From NCBI RefSeq assembly GCF_009363655.1, contig NZ_CP045393.1:496001-560000 (forward strand): DNA of 64,000 nt, given 5' to 3'. Source of the stretch: Roseovarius sp. THAF27. Its GTDB lineage: Bacteria > Pseudomonadota > Alphaproteobacteria > Rhodobacterales > Rhodobacteraceae. Both the position numbers and the translations under genes were made by a program. Positions 18,273-27,712 of the stretch are shown here, piece after piece. The notes below the pieces were generated by a model. That model saw only the letters and a program-made list of their open reading frames with translations. It made no database searches and was not told where the DNA came from. Numbering within the stretch: the stretch's first letter is position 1; every line of letters starts with the position of its first letter.

Positions 18273-19052
18273 TTGCGTTTTGTTGCAGTTCTCGCCTGGC
18301 TGATCCTGGCAGGCACCGGGGTTGCCCTTGCCCAGGACCGCGACACCCGGGCGGAACGTCAGGAGGTCATCCGACTGTTGGGTCAATTGCCCGACATCGC
18401 GCCCATCCGCGAGGACCTTCGCCTGTTAGGATTTCGCGGCGACAACCTGGATCTGGCAGTGGCGCAGGCCGAATTGCTGTATCGCGACCCGGTCATCGCC
18501 GGATACGTCGCCGATCAGGTCATTGCCGCGTTCGAGGATCCGACAGCCGTGCGCGTTTCGGACGGCCTGATGTGGCCTCTGATCGAACGCGGGCTCGGCC
18601 ACCTGCCGACCCGGGACCTGAAGTTCTATTATACCGTCGAACGCAAGATCATGGAGACACTTACAATCCGGCAGTGCGGTATGGCGGTAAGCAACCGCAT
18701 GCGCCCGGCGCGGTTTGCCGAACTGACGTCGCGCGTGGCCGCCCGTCTGAATACGGACGCGTTGGAAAAATACTATCGCATCCAGGCACAGGCGGCCCGC
18801 ATTGGTGCGCGGCGCCAGCCGGTGCGCTTGAGCGAGGGCGCGGCACGTCGGGTCGAAGAGCGACTTCAGGCCAGCATGACGCGCAGCATCATGGCGACCG
18901 ACCGCGCCGGTGATCTGATGCAGGCGATGATCAACCTCGACCAGGCCAGCACGACCGAGGCCTGCGCCATCGGACGGCTTTTCATGAACACGGTCCTGCA
19001 GCTGGAGGGCCGCGCCCTCAGCGATACGCTGGTCTACATGAGCCGCCCTTGA
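18273..19052 (+). CDS. exported protein of unknown function (TTG start)
   Basis: The best start is TTG at 18273, seven bases after AGGAG (18261-18265), giving 259 residues that open with a Sec signal peptide ([21 protein letters not shown]). The mature protein is helical, with pieces such as [28 protein letters not shown] and [20 protein letters not shown]; no metal or catalytic motif stands out. A DUF2059-like fold is conceivable but not shown. An upstream in-frame ATG at 18222 would bury the signal peptide. Its stop overlaps the TTG start of the YcaQ-like gene. Confidence 0.72.
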   Translation: MRFVAVLAWLILAGTGVALAQDRDTRAERQEVIRLLGQLPDIAPIREDLRLLGFRGDNLDLAVAQAELLYRDPVIAGYVADQVIAAFEDPTAVRVSDGLMWPLIERGLGHLPTRDLKFYYTVERKIMETLTIRQCGMAVSNRMRPARFAELTSRVAARLNTDALEKYYRIQAQAARIGARRQPVRLSEGAARRVEERLQASMTRSIMATDRAGDLMQAMINLDQASTTEACAIGRLFMNTVLQLEGRALSDTLVYMSRP

Positions 19053-20215
19053 GCGCGCCGCTGCGCATCGGGAGTCGGGCCGCACGCCGGCTTTGGCTTC
19101 ACGCCAACGGGCTGGCCGACAATCCCTCCGGCGCCGTCGATGTGATGAAGACGATCCGGCAGTTGGGATTCGTGCAACTCGACACGATCCGGAATGTCAC
19201 ACGGGCGCATCATCACATCTTGTGGAGCCGGAACCGGAACTACCGCGAGCGCAGCTTGTGGCCGTTTCTGAGGGGGCGGCAGCTTTTCGAGCATTTCACG
19301 CACGATGCCTCGTTGATCCCGATGGACGTGCTTCCCTACTGGCAGCGGCAGTTCCGGCGCTTGGGGGCGAAGGTGTCGCGCGCGGACTGGTATCGCTCCG
19401 GGTTGGCCCAAGAGGATATCCGGCGCATCCGCGAGCGCATCGCCCGGGAAGGAGCGCTTTCGACCCATGCGTTCGACACAAAGGCGGAAAGCCGCGAGAT
19501 GTGGGCGCGACCGCCTCATAAAAAGGCGCTCGAACAGATGTGGTACGCGGGAGAGCTGGCAACCAGTCACCGTGAGAACTTCGTGAAATTCTACGATCTT
19601 GGCGAGCGCGTGTTCCCCGCAGCCCTGCGCCAGTGCCCGGGCGAGGAGAAGGCAGCCGACTGGCTGTGCGATGCCGCGCTGGATCGGCTGGGGATGGCCA
19701 CTGTGGGTGAGGTGCAGCGGTTCTGGGACGCGATGGATGCGCGCGAGGCGAAGGCATGGTCGGAGCGTCGCGACCTCGTACCGCTGGAGGTCGAAGGCGC
19801 GGACGGAACCTGGCGGGCGGCCTGGGGTGTGGCAGATATCGAGACGCGTCTGGCAGCGGCGGAGGGGCTGTCGTCGCACCTACGGCTGCTCAACCCGTTC
19901 GACCCGGCGATCCGCGACCGGGTGCGGCTGGAGCGTTTGTTCGGCTTTGCCTATCGCAACGAGATGTTCGTGCCCAAGGATCAGCGCATCTGGGGCTACT
20001 ACATCTATCCCCTGCTGGAAGGGGACCGCTTTGTCGGACGGCTGGAGCTGAAGGCCGACCGCGCTGCGGGCTGGATCCAGGTAACCGGGTTCTGGCCGGA
20101 GCCGGGAGTGAAATGGACCGCGCAACGAGTGGCGAAACTGGACCGCGAGCTGACCCGCTTCGGCCGCCTTGCCGGGATCGCGGATATAGGCTGGAGCGTG
20201 CCCCGTCCGGCGTGA
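19049..20215 (+). CDS. ycaQ: YcaQ/AlkZ-like DNA glycosylase (HTH_42 family)
   Basis: A 388-residue winged-helix protein of the AlkZ/YcaQ (HTH_42) superfamily. The catalytic segment GFVQLDTIRNV has Gln43 and Asp45, that is QxD as in Escherichia coli YcaQ (AlkX), which unhooks nitrogen-mustard interstrand crosslinks; AlkZ proper uses QxQ. The tandem winged helices follow (HDASLIPMDVLPYW, then the FYDLGERVFP segment), and the C-terminal part has RNEMFVPKDQR. The TTG start at 19049 overlaps the previous stop. It is predicted to excise bulky alkyl adducts. Confidence 0.85.
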   Translation: MSAPLRIGSRAARRLWLHANGLADNPSGAVDVMKTIRQLGFVQLDTIRNVTRAHHHILWSRNRNYRERSLWPFLRGRQLFEHFTHDASLIPMDVLPYWQRQFRRLGAKVSRADWYRSGLAQEDIRRIRERIAREGALSTHAFDTKAESREMWARPPHKKALEQMWYAGELATSHRENFVKFYDLGERVFPAALRQCPGEEKAADWLCDAALDRLGMATVGEVQRFWDAMDAREAKAWSERRDLVPLEVEGADGTWRAAWGVADIETRLAAAEGLSSHLRLLNPFDPAIRDRVRLERLFGFAYRNEMFVPKDQRIWGYYIYPLLEGDRFVGRLELKADRAAGWIQVTGFWPEPGVKWTAQRVAKLDRELTRFGRLAGIADIGWSVPRPA

Positions 20216-20287
20216 TCCGTCAGGCAGGGTTGAACCAAGAGCCAAGGCAAGCTGCCATTTGAAGACAGGCGGCAAGGGAGGACCGAG

Positions 20288-21028
20288 ATGCGATTGCAAG
20301 GAAAGACGGCGGTGGTGACCGGCGGGGCCAGCGGATTTGGCGCGGGGATCGTGCGCAAATTCGTGGCCGAAGGGGCCCGGGTGATGATCGCCGACCTCAA
20401 CGGTCCCGGCGCCATGGCGCTGGCCGAGGAACTGGGCGCGGCGGCCTGCCCGGTGGACGTGTCGGACGCGGCCAGCATGAAGGCGCTGACGCTGGCCACC
20501 GAGATGACGTACGGCCTCCCGGATATCGTTGTGAACAATGCCGGAATCACACACCTGCCGCAGCCCGCCGAGGAGGTTCCGGAAGACGAATTCGACCGGG
20601 TCTTCGCGGTCAACTGCAAGTCGGTCTACCTTGCTGCGCAAGCTTTCGTGCCGGGGATGAAGGCACGCGGCTCGGGCGTATTTCTGAACGTCGCCTCGAC
20701 GGCCGGCGTCAGCCCGCGGCCGAAACTGAACTGGTACAATGCCTCGAAGGGATGGATGATCACGGCGACGAAGGCGCTGGCGGTGGAACTGGCACCCGAA
20801 GGAATTCGGGTGAACGCGCTGAACCCGGTGGCCGGGGAGACGCCGCTCCTGAAGTCCTTCATGGGCGAGGACACGCCCGAGATGCGGGAAAGGTTCCTGA
20901 GCACGATTCCGCTGGGCCGATTTTCGACACCCGAGGACATGGGCAACGCCGCGGCCTTTCTTTGCAGCGACGAGGCGAGCATGATCACTGGCGTCTGCAT
21001 GGAGGTCGATGGCGGGCGATGCATCTGA
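20288..21028 (+). CDS. SDR family oxidoreductase
   Basis: A 246-residue classical short-chain dehydrogenase. It shows TGGASGFGAGI (nucleotide-binding TGxxxGxG), NNAG, the catalytic Ser in VASTAG, and YNASK (catalytic Tyr and Lys), with the C-terminal PEDMGNAAAFLCSDEASMITG typical of 3-oxoacyl-ACP reductase-like enzymes. An Asp after the second strand (MIADLNG) suggests NAD(H) preference. The ATG at 20288 follows GGGAGGACCGAG. No partner gene identifies its substrate, and tandem hairpins separate it from the sugar operon downstream. Confidence 0.87.
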   Translation: MRLQGKTAVVTGGASGFGAGIVRKFVAEGARVMIADLNGPGAMALAEELGAAACPVDVSDAASMKALTLATEMTYGLPDIVVNNAGITHLPQPAEEVPEDEFDRVFAVNCKSVYLAAQAFVPGMKARGSGVFLNVASTAGVSPRPKLNWYNASKGWMITATKALAVELAPEGIRVNALNPVAGETPLLKSFMGEDTPEMRERFLSTIPLGRFSTPEDMGNAAAFLCSDEASMITGVCMEVDGGRCI

Positions 21029-21038
21029 GCGGGGCATT

Positions 21039-21102
21039 TTCCGCGCGGAAGATGGGATAGAAAATGCGCATTTTCTATCCCGGAACTTGCGCAAATTCCG
21101 GG
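21039..21102. terminator. three consecutive palindromes (terminator cluster)
   Basis: TTCCGCGCGGAA (21039-21050) is followed by a perfect 28-bp palindrome GGGATAGAAAAT/GC.. (21054-21081), then a stem CCCGGAA/TTCCGGG (21079-21085 with 21096-21102) around TTGCGCAA. The central palindrome has A-rich and T-rich arms like the other bidirectional terminators in this window. It probably ends the SDR transcript and isolates gmd. Confidence 0.7.
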
Positions 21103-21185
21103 CCCCGCCGGTGGCGTAGGGCCTGTTCATTTGCCGCATGAGGCTTTATCGGATGACGACGGACGAGACCGCGAGGACGAGACGC

Positions 21186-22244
21186 ATGAAGAAAGCACTG
21201 GTTACCGGCGTGACAGGGCAGGACGGTGCCTATCTTTCGGAGCATCTTCTGGCAGAAGGCTACGAGGTGCATGGCATCAAGCGACGCACGTCGCTGTTCA
21301 ACACCGACCGGATCGACCATCTGTTCGAAGGCGAGCCTGGCCGGAAGGAACAGTTCCAGCTGCATCACGGCGACATGACCGACAGTTCCTCGCTGACGCG
21401 CATTCTTCAGGCTGTGCGTCCCGACGAGGTATATAACCTCGCGGCGCAAAGCCACGTCGGGGTCAGCTTTGAAGAACCGGAATATACCGCCAATTCCGAT
21501 GCCATGGGCGCGTTGCGACTGTTGGAGGCGATCCGGTTCCTGGGACTGGGCGACAAGACGCGATTCTATCAGGCGTCGACATCCGAACTCTACGGGCTGG
21601 TGCAGGAAACGCCGCAGCGCGAGACGACGCCTTTCCATCCGCGCAGCCCCTATGCCGTGGCCAAGCTATACGCCTACTGGATTACGGTGAACTACCGCGA
21701 GGCCTATGAAATCTATGCCTGTAACGGCATCCTCTTCAACCACGAGAGTCCTATTCGCGGAGAGACTTTCGTAACCCGCAAGATCACGCGGGCGCTGGCG
21801 CGGATCAAGCTGGGTACGCAAGAGGAGCTGCGCCTCGGGAACATGGACGCACTGCGCGACTGGGGCCATGCGCGCGACTACGTCAAGATGATGCACCTGA
21901 TGTTGCAGCAGGACAAACCCGAGGATTACGTCATCGCCACGGGCCAGCAATACTCGGTGCGCGAATTCATCAAGTGCGCGGCCAACGTGCTGGGTATGAG
22001 CGTGACCTTCGAGGGCGAGGGTGTCGACGAGGTGGGCCGCGACGAGAGCGGCCGCGTGATCGTGCGGGTCGATCCGGCCTATTTCCGCCCCGCCGAGGTG
22101 GAGACCTTGCTGGGAGACGCCAGTAAGGCACGGCAACAGCTTGGCTGGACCCCGGAGACGCCGTTCGAGACACTGGTGGAGGAAATGGCGCTGTCGGATT
22201 TCGAGGAAGCGGCGGCGCAGAAGCGGGCGCAGGAGCAGGGATGA
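21186..22244 (+). CDS. gmd: GDP-mannose 4,6-dehydratase
   Basis: Converts GDP-D-mannose to GDP-4-keto-6-deoxy-D-mannose using bound NADP. The 352-residue extended SDR shows [13 protein letters not shown], the [14 protein letters not shown] nucleotide-sugar loop, [13 protein letters not shown], catalytic Thr/Ser-Glu in STSELYG, and [10 protein letters not shown] (Tyr-xxx-Lys), then [15 protein letters not shown]. The ATG at 21186 is selected because the GxxGxxG fold begins there and CGAGGA lies upstream. First gene of a gmd - fcl/colC - colD operon with ATGA overlaps. Confidence 0.95.
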   Translation: MKKALVTGVTGQDGAYLSEHLLAEGYEVHGIKRRTSLFNTDRIDHLFEGEPGRKEQFQLHHGDMTDSSSLTRILQAVRPDEVYNLAAQSHVGVSFEEPEYTANSDAMGALRLLEAIRFLGLGDKTRFYQASTSELYGLVQETPQRETTPFHPRSPYAVAKLYAYWITVNYREAYEIYACNGILFNHESPIRGETFVTRKITRALARIKLGTQEELRLGNMDALRDWGHARDYVKMMHLMLQQDKPEDYVIATGQQYSVREFIKCAANVLGMSVTFEGEGVDEVGRDESGRVIVRVDPAYFRPAEVETLLGDASKARQQLGWTPETPFETLVEEMALSDFEEAAAQKRAQEQG

Positions 22245-23173
22245 GGGTATTGCTGACCGGCGGGCGCGGCATGGTTGGTCGCGCCATCCAGGATCATCCG
22301 GGCGCGGCGGCGCACCGGATTGTCGCGCCGACCAGTACCGAACTGGACCTGACGGATCGCACTGCCGTGATGGAATTCGTGGCCGAAACCGCGCCTGACA
22401 TCCTCATCCACGCGGCGGGCCGTGTCGGCGGGATCCAGGCCAACATGGCCAACCCGGCGGCATTTCTGACCGAGAACATGGACATGGGATTCAATATCGT
22501 CATGGCCGCGCGCGACGCCGGCGTGCCGGTCCTGCTGAACCTCGGCTCAAGCTGCATGTATCCGCATGATGCGCTGAACCCTCTGCACGAGGACAGCCTG
22601 GGAAAGGGCGAGCTGGAGCCGACCAACGAAGGCTATGGGCTGGCCAAGGTGGCGGTGGCGCGGCTATGTGCTTTTGTCAGCCGGGAACGCGAGGACCTGG
22701 CTTACAAGACCTTGATCCCGTGCAACTTGTACGGGCTGCATGACAAGTTCGACCCTAAGGTGTCCCACCTGGTGCCGGCGATCATCCGCAAGGTGCACGA
22801 GGCGAAGGAAAACGACGCCGAGACGGTGGAGATCTGGGGCGACGGGACCGCGCGACGCGAGTTCATGTTCTCCGGCGATCTGGCGGATGGCGTCTGGGCG
22901 GCGGCGGAACGGTTTGACGCGCTGCCGGCGCGGATGAACATCGGGTTGGGCTATGACTACTCGATCAACGAGTATTACGCCGAGGCCGCCCGCGTGATCG
23001 GCTGGGAGGGTGAATTCGTGCATGACCTGTCGCGCCCCACCGGCATGAAGCAAAAGCTCCTGGACGTAAGCGCGCAAAAGAATTTTGGCTGGGAGGCACG
23101 AACCTCGCTGGCCGAAGGGATCGCGCAGACCTACGCGCATTTCCAGGACCTGTTGGAACGGGGGGCAGCATGA
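22241..23173 (+). CDS. GDP-L-fucose synthase family protein; possible GDP-L-colitose synthase
   Basis: A 310-residue SDR epimerase-reductase. Family residues are intact: GGRGMVG nucleotide site, LGSSCMYP (catalytic Ser and Cys), NEGYGLAK (Tyr-xxx-Lys), and the PCNLYG...VSHLVPA region with its catalytic His. In fucose synthesis the enzyme acts on the Gmd product. In colitose synthesis the homologue ColC acts on the ColD product. The ColD-like neighbour, with 4-base overlaps on both sides, makes the ColC role attractive; sequence alone does not separate the two. Confidence 0.85.
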   Translation: MRVLLTGGRGMVGRAIQDHPGAAAHRIVAPTSTELDLTDRTAVMEFVAETAPDILIHAAGRVGGIQANMANPAAFLTENMDMGFNIVMAARDAGVPVLLNLGSSCMYPHDALNPLHEDSLGKGELEPTNEGYGLAKVAVARLCAFVSREREDLAYKTLIPCNLYGLHDKFDPKVSHLVPAIIRKVHEAKENDAETVEIWGDGTARREFMFSGDLADGVWAAAERFDALPARMNIGLGYDYSINEYYAEAARVIGWEGEFVHDLSRPTGMKQKLLDVSAQKNFGWEARTSLAEGIAQTYAHFQDLLERGAA

Positions 23174-24360
23174 GCGAGGCAAAGGGGTTCCCGTTGGCGA
23201 CGACCAGCTGGGACGAGAAAGAACACGCGGCCATCGACCGGGTGGTGAAGTCCGGCATGTTTTCGATGGGGCCGGAGGTGAAGGCCTTCGAGGAGCAGTT
23301 CGCGGCGGCGATGGGATCGGCCCATGCCGTGATGGTGAATTCGGGCTCTTCGGCGAACCTGCTGATGGTGGCGGCGCTGAGGTACCATTCGAAGATCGAC
23401 CTTCCTGCCGGGGCGGAGGTGATCGTGCCCGCGGTCAGTTGGTCGACGACGTTTTATCCGCTGCACCAGTACGGTCTGCGGCTCAAGTTCGTGGATATCG
23501 ACGCGGATACGCTCAACTACGATCTTGAGGCGCTGGAGGCGGCTATCGGGCCGGAGACGAAGGCGGTCATGGTGGTGAACCTGCTAGGCAACCCCAACGA
23601 TTTCACCCGGATCGAGGCCCTTGTCGCCGGGCGCGACATCGTGATCATGGAGGACAATTGCGAAAGCCTCGGTGCCACGTTCCAAGGGCGGCAGGCGGGC
23701 ACATTCGGAATCGCGGGCAGCTATTCGTCGTTCTTTTCGCACCACATCGCCACAATGGAAGGCGGGTTGGTGGTGACCGATGACGAGGAACTCTATCACA
23801 TCATGCTGTCGGTCCGAAGCCACGGCTGGACTCGGCATTTGCCGAAATTCAACCATGTGACCGGCAAGAAGAGCGACGATCCGTTCGAGGAAAGTTTCAA
23901 GTTCGTGCTGCCGGGTTACAACCTGCGCCCGTTGGAGATGAGCGGGGCGATCGGGCAGGAACAGATCGCGAAGCTGCCGATGATTGTGGAAGAACGGCGC
24001 AAGAATGCCGAGGCTTTCCGTGGCCTGATGCAAGGCTATCCGCAGATCCGTACCCAGCAGGAAATCGGCCAATCGAGCTGGTTCGGCTTTTCGATGGTCG
24101 TGCAGCCCGATGCCGGGTTCTCACGCGCCGAGCTGATTGCGTCTCTGGTGCGGCAAGGTGTGGAATGTCGGCCCGTCGTGGCGGGGAATTTCGCCAAGAA
24201 CGAGGTTGTCACGAAGCATATGGATCACGTGATACATGGCTCGTTGAAAAACGCGGACGACATCGATGCCAACGGGCTGTTCATCGGCAACCATCATTAT
24301 CCTCTGAGCGATCAATGGGATCTTCTGCGCGCGGCGCTTGACGCCGTGGCACGCTCCTGA
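23170..24360 (+). CDS. colD: DegT/DnrJ-family PLP enzyme with His in place of the Schiff-base Lys; GDP-4-keto-6-deoxymannose 3-dehydratase-like
   Basis: A 396-residue fold-type I sugar aminotransferase homologue. Where aminotransferases of this family have the PLP lysine (six residues before EGG), it has FFSHHIATMEGG, placing His191 at the lysine position. ColD and RfbH, which remove the C3 hydroxyl, have this His substitution. It has too few cysteines for the RfbH [2Fe-2S] site, which favours ColD: GDP-4-keto-6-deoxy-D-mannose to its 3-deoxy form, the committed step to GDP-colitose. Its predicted substrate is exactly the product of gmd two genes upstream. Third gene of the operon, starting 4 bases before the previous stop. 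Confidence 0.82.
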   Translation: MSEAKGFPLATTSWDEKEHAAIDRVVKSGMFSMGPEVKAFEEQFAAAMGSAHAVMVNSGSSANLLMVAALRYHSKIDLPAGAEVIVPAVSWSTTFYPLHQYGLRLKFVDIDADTLNYDLEALEAAIGPETKAVMVVNLLGNPNDFTRIEALVAGRDIVIMEDNCESLGATFQGRQAGTFGIAGSYSSFFSHHIATMEGGLVVTDDEELYHIMLSVRSHGWTRHLPKFNHVTGKKSDDPFEESFKFVLPGYNLRPLEMSGAIGQEQIAKLPMIVEERRKNAEAFRGLMQGYPQIRTQQEIGQSSWFGFSMVVQPDAGFSRAELIASLVRQGVECRPVVAGNFAKNEVVTKHMDHVIHGSLKNADDIDANGLFIGNHHYPLSDQWDLLRAALDAVARS

Positions 24361-24393
24361 GGGATCGTCCCAGACTATTCTGCGAATAATCCC

Positions 24394-24425
24394 GCCTGAG
24401 AAAATTCGTACGAATTTTCTCAGGC
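24394..24425. terminator. perfect 32-bp palindrome, bidirectional terminator
   Basis: GCCTGAGAAAATTCG and its exact complement CGAATTTTCTCAGGC meet around TA, giving a perfect 32-bp palindrome with an A-run in one arm and a T-run in the other. It sits between the converging colD-like gene (ending 24360) and kdsD, whose stop codon at 24420-24422 lies inside the palindrome. Confidence 0.88.
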
Positions 24426-25379
24426 GACGCCGGCGCGCAGGGCGTCGTGAATGTGGACGAGGCCGACAAGGCGATTATTGGAATCGGTCACGAGCAGCAC
24501 GGTGCGCTTGTTGGAGTTCATCACCCCGAGCGCCTCGACCAGGAGCGTATCCGGCGCGGTGACAAGAGGCGATTTCGTGGCGACTTCGCCTGCTGTGTGT
24601 GTCATCAGCCCGTCCATGTTGCGGCGCAGGTCCCCATCGGTAACGATGCCGACAAGCTGATCCCCCGAGACGACGGCGGCGACGCCAAAGCTCTTGCGGG
24701 TCATTTCCACCAGAGTTTCGCCCATGGGAGTGTCTTCGGTCACCAGGGGCAGTTCGTCGCCCGTGTGCATCACTGCCGAGACCTTCAATAGCTGTGCACC
24801 CAATGTGCCGCCGGGATGGAAGGCGAGGAAGTTCTCACGCTCGAAGCCACGCAGTTTCATCATCGCGACAGCCAGCGCGTCGCCCATCGCCATGGTGCAG
24901 GTGGTCGAGGTGGTGGGCGCCATGCCGATGCCGCAGGCCTCTGGCGCGTCGGGCAGTGTCAGGACGTGGTCGGCCTGTCGCGCCAAGGCGCTGCCGGGTT
25001 TCTTGGTGATTGCCACGAGCGGAATCGAGTAGCGTGCGCAATGGGCGGTGATATCGGCCAGTTCGCGGGTCTCGCCGGAGTTCGAGATCAGGATCACGGC
25101 GTCCTGCCCGGTGACCATTCCGAGGTCGCCGTGGCTGGCCTCGCCTGGGTGGACATATTGCGCCGGCGTGCCGGTGGAGGCGAAGGTCGCTGCGATCTTC
25201 GCCGCGACGTGGCCGGACTTGCCCATGCCAGAGACGATGACCCGGCCCGGCACCTTTAGCAGGCGGTCGACCACGGTGTCGAATGTCTCGGGCAGGGTGT
25301 CGCGCATCAGGTCGAGCGCATCGCGTTCAATCGTCAGCACGTCACGCGCAATGTCGGTAGGGGTCGAAGTGTCCGTCAT
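24420..25379 (-). CDS. kdsD: D-arabinose 5-phosphate isomerase (KpsF/GutQ type)
   Basis: Interconverts ribulose 5-phosphate and arabinose 5-phosphate, the entry to Kdo for lipopolysaccharide or capsule. The 319-residue protein has an N-terminal SIS domain (VSGMGKSGHVAAKIAATFAS, HPGEASHGDLGMV, ISNSGETRE) and two C-terminal CBS domains (from about residue 200: VMHTGDELPLV and KSPLVTAPDTLL). The stop codon is inside the shared terminator. Likely monocistronic; the gene upstream on the same strand ends 51 bases before its start. Confidence 0.92.
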   Translation of the reverse strand: MTDTSTPTDIARDVLTIERDALDLMRDTLPETFDTVVDRLLKVPGRVIVSGMGKSGHVAAKIAATFASTGTPAQYVHPGEASHGDLGMVTGQDAVILISNSGETRELADITAHCARYSIPLVAITKKPGSALARQADHVLTLPDAPEACGIGMAPTTSTTCTMAMGDALAVAMMKLRGFERENFLAFHPGGTLGAQLLKVSAVMHTGDELPLVTEDTPMGETLVEMTRKSFGVAAVVSGDQLVGIVTDGDLRRNMDGLMTHTAGEVATKSPLVTAPDTLLVEALGVMNSNKRTVLLVTDSNNRLVGLVHIHDALRAGVA

Positions 25380-25430
25380 GGAGGTCGCTCTTCTATGCTG
25401 CGCCGAGCCTGTCCGAGCGGGCAGGGCCGG

Positions 25431-26351
25431 TCAAATCTCGTCCTCGTGGACGATCTTGATGTGGGTGGTGCCGCGGGCTTCGGCCAGAGCCATCTGTTTC
25501 TGGCGTTCGCGAAAGCGGTTCTTGTCGGCCTCGGTGGTTTCATGCGTGCAGAGGTGGCAGGCGACACCTTGTTCGTATTCGGCGCGCTGCGTGTCTTCGG
25601 GCAGGATCGGCCGGCGGCAGGCATGGCAGAGCAAATGCGGGCCTTCCTCGAGGCCATGACCCACCGACACGCGGCCATCGAAGACAAAACACTCGCCGTT
25701 CCAGGTGCTGTCTTCAGGGGGAACCTCTTCAAGGTATTTCAGAATACCGCCCTTGAGGTGATAGACATCATCGACCCCCTGGCCCAACAGGTAGTTGGTG
25801 GACTTCTCGCAGCGGATGCCTCCGGTGCAGAACATCGCGATGCGCTTGTTGTGAAAACGGTGCTTGTTTTCCTCCCACCATGCGGGGAAGTCGCGGAAGC
25901 TGTCGGTCTTGGGGTCGATGGCGCCTTGGAACGTGCCGATGGCCACCTCGTAATCGTTACGAGTGTCGATGACGGCGACGTCGGGCGACTGGATCAGGTC
26001 GTTCCACTCTGCGGGGTCGACGTAGTGCCCGACCCGTGCGACCGGATCCACGTCGGGCTGACCCATCGTGACGATCTCTTTCTTGAGGCGCACCTTGAGG
26101 CGACGGAACGGCTGGGACGCGGCTGTGCTTTCCTTCCACTCCAGATCGGCACAGCCGGGCAGGCCTTGGATGTGGGCGAGCACCGCATCGATCCCGGCGC
26201 GCGGCCCCGCGATGGTGCCGTTGATGCCTTCCTGAGCCAGCAGGAGAGAGCCGGAAATCTTCTCGGCCTCGCACAACGCGAGCAGTGGACCCTGTATGGC
26301 GGCAGGGTCGTCGAACCGGGTGAAATGGTAGAGCGCGGCGATGGTATACAT
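25431..26351 (-). CDS. trhO: tRNA uridine(34) hydroxylase, rhodanese-domain
   Basis: Oxygen-dependent enzyme that makes 5-hydroxyuridine at tRNA wobble position 34. The 306-residue protein has the N-terminal acylphosphatase-like domain (GSLLLAQEGINGTIAG), a central rhodanese domain with the active Cys loop CTGGIRCEK, and a C-terminal part with two CxxC pairs (CHACRRPI and CHLC). The start at 26351 (MYTIAALYHF) matches the family; an in-frame ATG 36 bases upstream has no support. Followed by kdsD after a 51-base gap. Confidence 0.92.
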   Translation of the reverse strand: MYTIAALYHFTRFDDPAAIQGPLLALCEAEKISGSLLLAQEGINGTIAGPRAGIDAVLAHIQGLPGCADLEWKESTAASQPFRRLKVRLKKEIVTMGQPDVDPVARVGHYVDPAEWNDLIQSPDVAVIDTRNDYEVAIGTFQGAIDPKTDSFRDFPAWWEENKHRFHNKRIAMFCTGGIRCEKSTNYLLGQGVDDVYHLKGGILKYLEEVPPEDSTWNGECFVFDGRVSVGHGLEEGPHLLCHACRRPILPEDTQRAEYEQGVACHLCTHETTEADKNRFRERQKQMALAEARGTTHIKIVHEDEI

Positions 26352-26398
26352 GCGCCGCGATCTACGCCCTTCGGTGGCGTTCGGCAAGCTCTGCGCGG

Positions 26399-26947
26399 TC
26401 AGCCCTTGGCGGTCTCGGTCAGGCGCTTCAGCTGCTTGGCGATGAAGTCGCGCGTGTCTTCGTGAGCGAGTTTGCCGTTCTCGATCTTGCCTGCCGAGCC
26501 GCCGATGGCGATCTCGAACCCGGCCTGAACGTTCGCATTGATGACCGATAGTACCTGGCGCAGGTCGTAATGCGCGGTAAGGCCCGCCGTGGCCCCGGGC
26601 GACTGCGTGATGATCAGCGAGGGCTTGCCCGAGAAGGGCGCGTTGGGTTCCTTCGACATCCAGTCGATGGTGTTCTTCAGAACGCCCGAGGTGCCGCGGT
26701 TGTATTCCGGCGACACCACGATGATGGCGTCCGCGGCGGCCAGTTTCTCGGCCAGGTCGCGGACCGCCTGCGGAGAGGTGTCGCCATCCTTGATATCCTC
26801 GTTGTAAAGCGGGATATCGGCAATGTCGTGCCGGGTGACGGTCACGCCCTCGGGCACCAGCTCTTGCAGCGTCTCGGCCACGGATGTGCTGTGACTGCCT
26901 TGGCGAAGCGACCCGCTGATCGTTGCGAAATTCAGTGTCTTGGTCAT
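26399..26947 (-). CDS. NADPH-dependent FMN reductase family flavoprotein
   Basis: A 182-residue flavodoxin-like protein with the family signatures GSLRQGSHST (FMN phosphate loop) and VSPEYNRGTSGVLKNTIDWMS. Members such as ChrR, ArsH-like and azoreductase-like proteins reduce flavins, quinones or chromate with NAD(P)H. The ATG at 26947 is preceded by AGGAGACATGAC on the minus strand; the in-frame extension to 27049 runs into promoter DNA. Divergent from pncA, with a 168-base shared upstream region. Confidence 0.88.
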   Translation of the reverse strand: MTKTLNFATISGSLRQGSHSTSVAETLQELVPEGVTVTRHDIADIPLYNEDIKDGDTSPQAVRDLAEKLAAADAIIVVSPEYNRGTSGVLKNTIDWMSKEPNAPFSGKPSLIITQSPGATAGLTAHYDLRQVLSVINANVQAGFEIAIGGSAGKIENGKLAHEDTRDFIAKQLKRLTETAKG

Positions 26948-27115
26948 GTCATGTCTCCTTTGCTCGCATACATAATCGGTTGGCGAATTAAGGAAACAGT
27001 AACTCTCGCAGGATTTCTCTGCATTTTCGCACAGACATCGGGGTGACATTGACCTGCGCGCGTGACTGCTTCAGGGTCCGCGCGAACCGCCGACAGCCAC
27101 CAACAGGAGAGACTC

Positions 27116-27712
27116 ATGCCCAAAGGCCTGATCGTGATCGACATGCAAAACGATTTCTGTCCCGGCGGGGCACTGGCCGTCGAGGGAGGAGACCGCATCG
27201 TGGCGGGGATCAACACGATCATGCAAGATGCCTCCGCCGTTGTGCTGACCCAGGATTGGCACCCCGCAGGGCATTCGTCATTCGCCTCGAGCCACGAAGG
27301 CAAGGCGCCGTTCGACATGATCGGCATGCCCTATGGGCCCCAGGTGCTTTGGCCGGACCATTGCGTCCAGGGCACGCGCGGCGCTGAATTTTACCCTGAC
27401 CTTGCGACCGACCACGCTGACATGATCGTGCGAAAGGGCTTCAACCCGGCGGTCGACAGTTACTCTGCGTTCTACGAGAATGACCACGAAACGCCCACCG
27501 GATTGCATGGCTATCTGCGCAGCCGGGGGATCACCGAGCTTGTGATGGTGGGTCTGGCGACGGATTTTTGTGTGAATTACTCGGCCGTGGATGCCGCAAG
27601 GTTGGGCTATCCGGTGACGGTGCTGCGCGATCTCTGCCGCGGAATCGACCTCGACGGCTCCTTCGAACTGGCGCTGAAGGACATGCGCGACGCGGGGGTC
27701 ACGCTTGCCTGA
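27116..27712 (+). CDS. pncA: nicotinamidase
   Basis: Hydrolyses nicotinamide to nicotinate and ammonia in NAD salvage. The 198-residue isochorismatase-like protein has catalytic Asp9 in VIDMQNDF, the metal site near DWHPAGHSSFA, a Lys in MIVRKGF, and the catalytic Cys in VGLATDFCV. The ATG at 27116 has CAGGAGA upstream. The next gene begins with TTG inside its last codons, so the UDG gene is likely co-transcribed. NAD made here would also feed the NAD-consuming CobB at 12 kb. Confidence 0.93.
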   Translation: MPKGLIVIDMQNDFCPGGALAVEGGDRIVAGINTIMQDASAVVLTQDWHPAGHSSFASSHEGKAPFDMIGMPYGPQVLWPDHCVQGTRGAEFYPDLATDHADMIVRKGFNPAVDSYSAFYENDHETPTGLHGYLRSRGITELVMVGLATDFCVNYSAVDAARLGYPVTVLRDLCRGIDLDGSFELALKDMRDAGVTLA

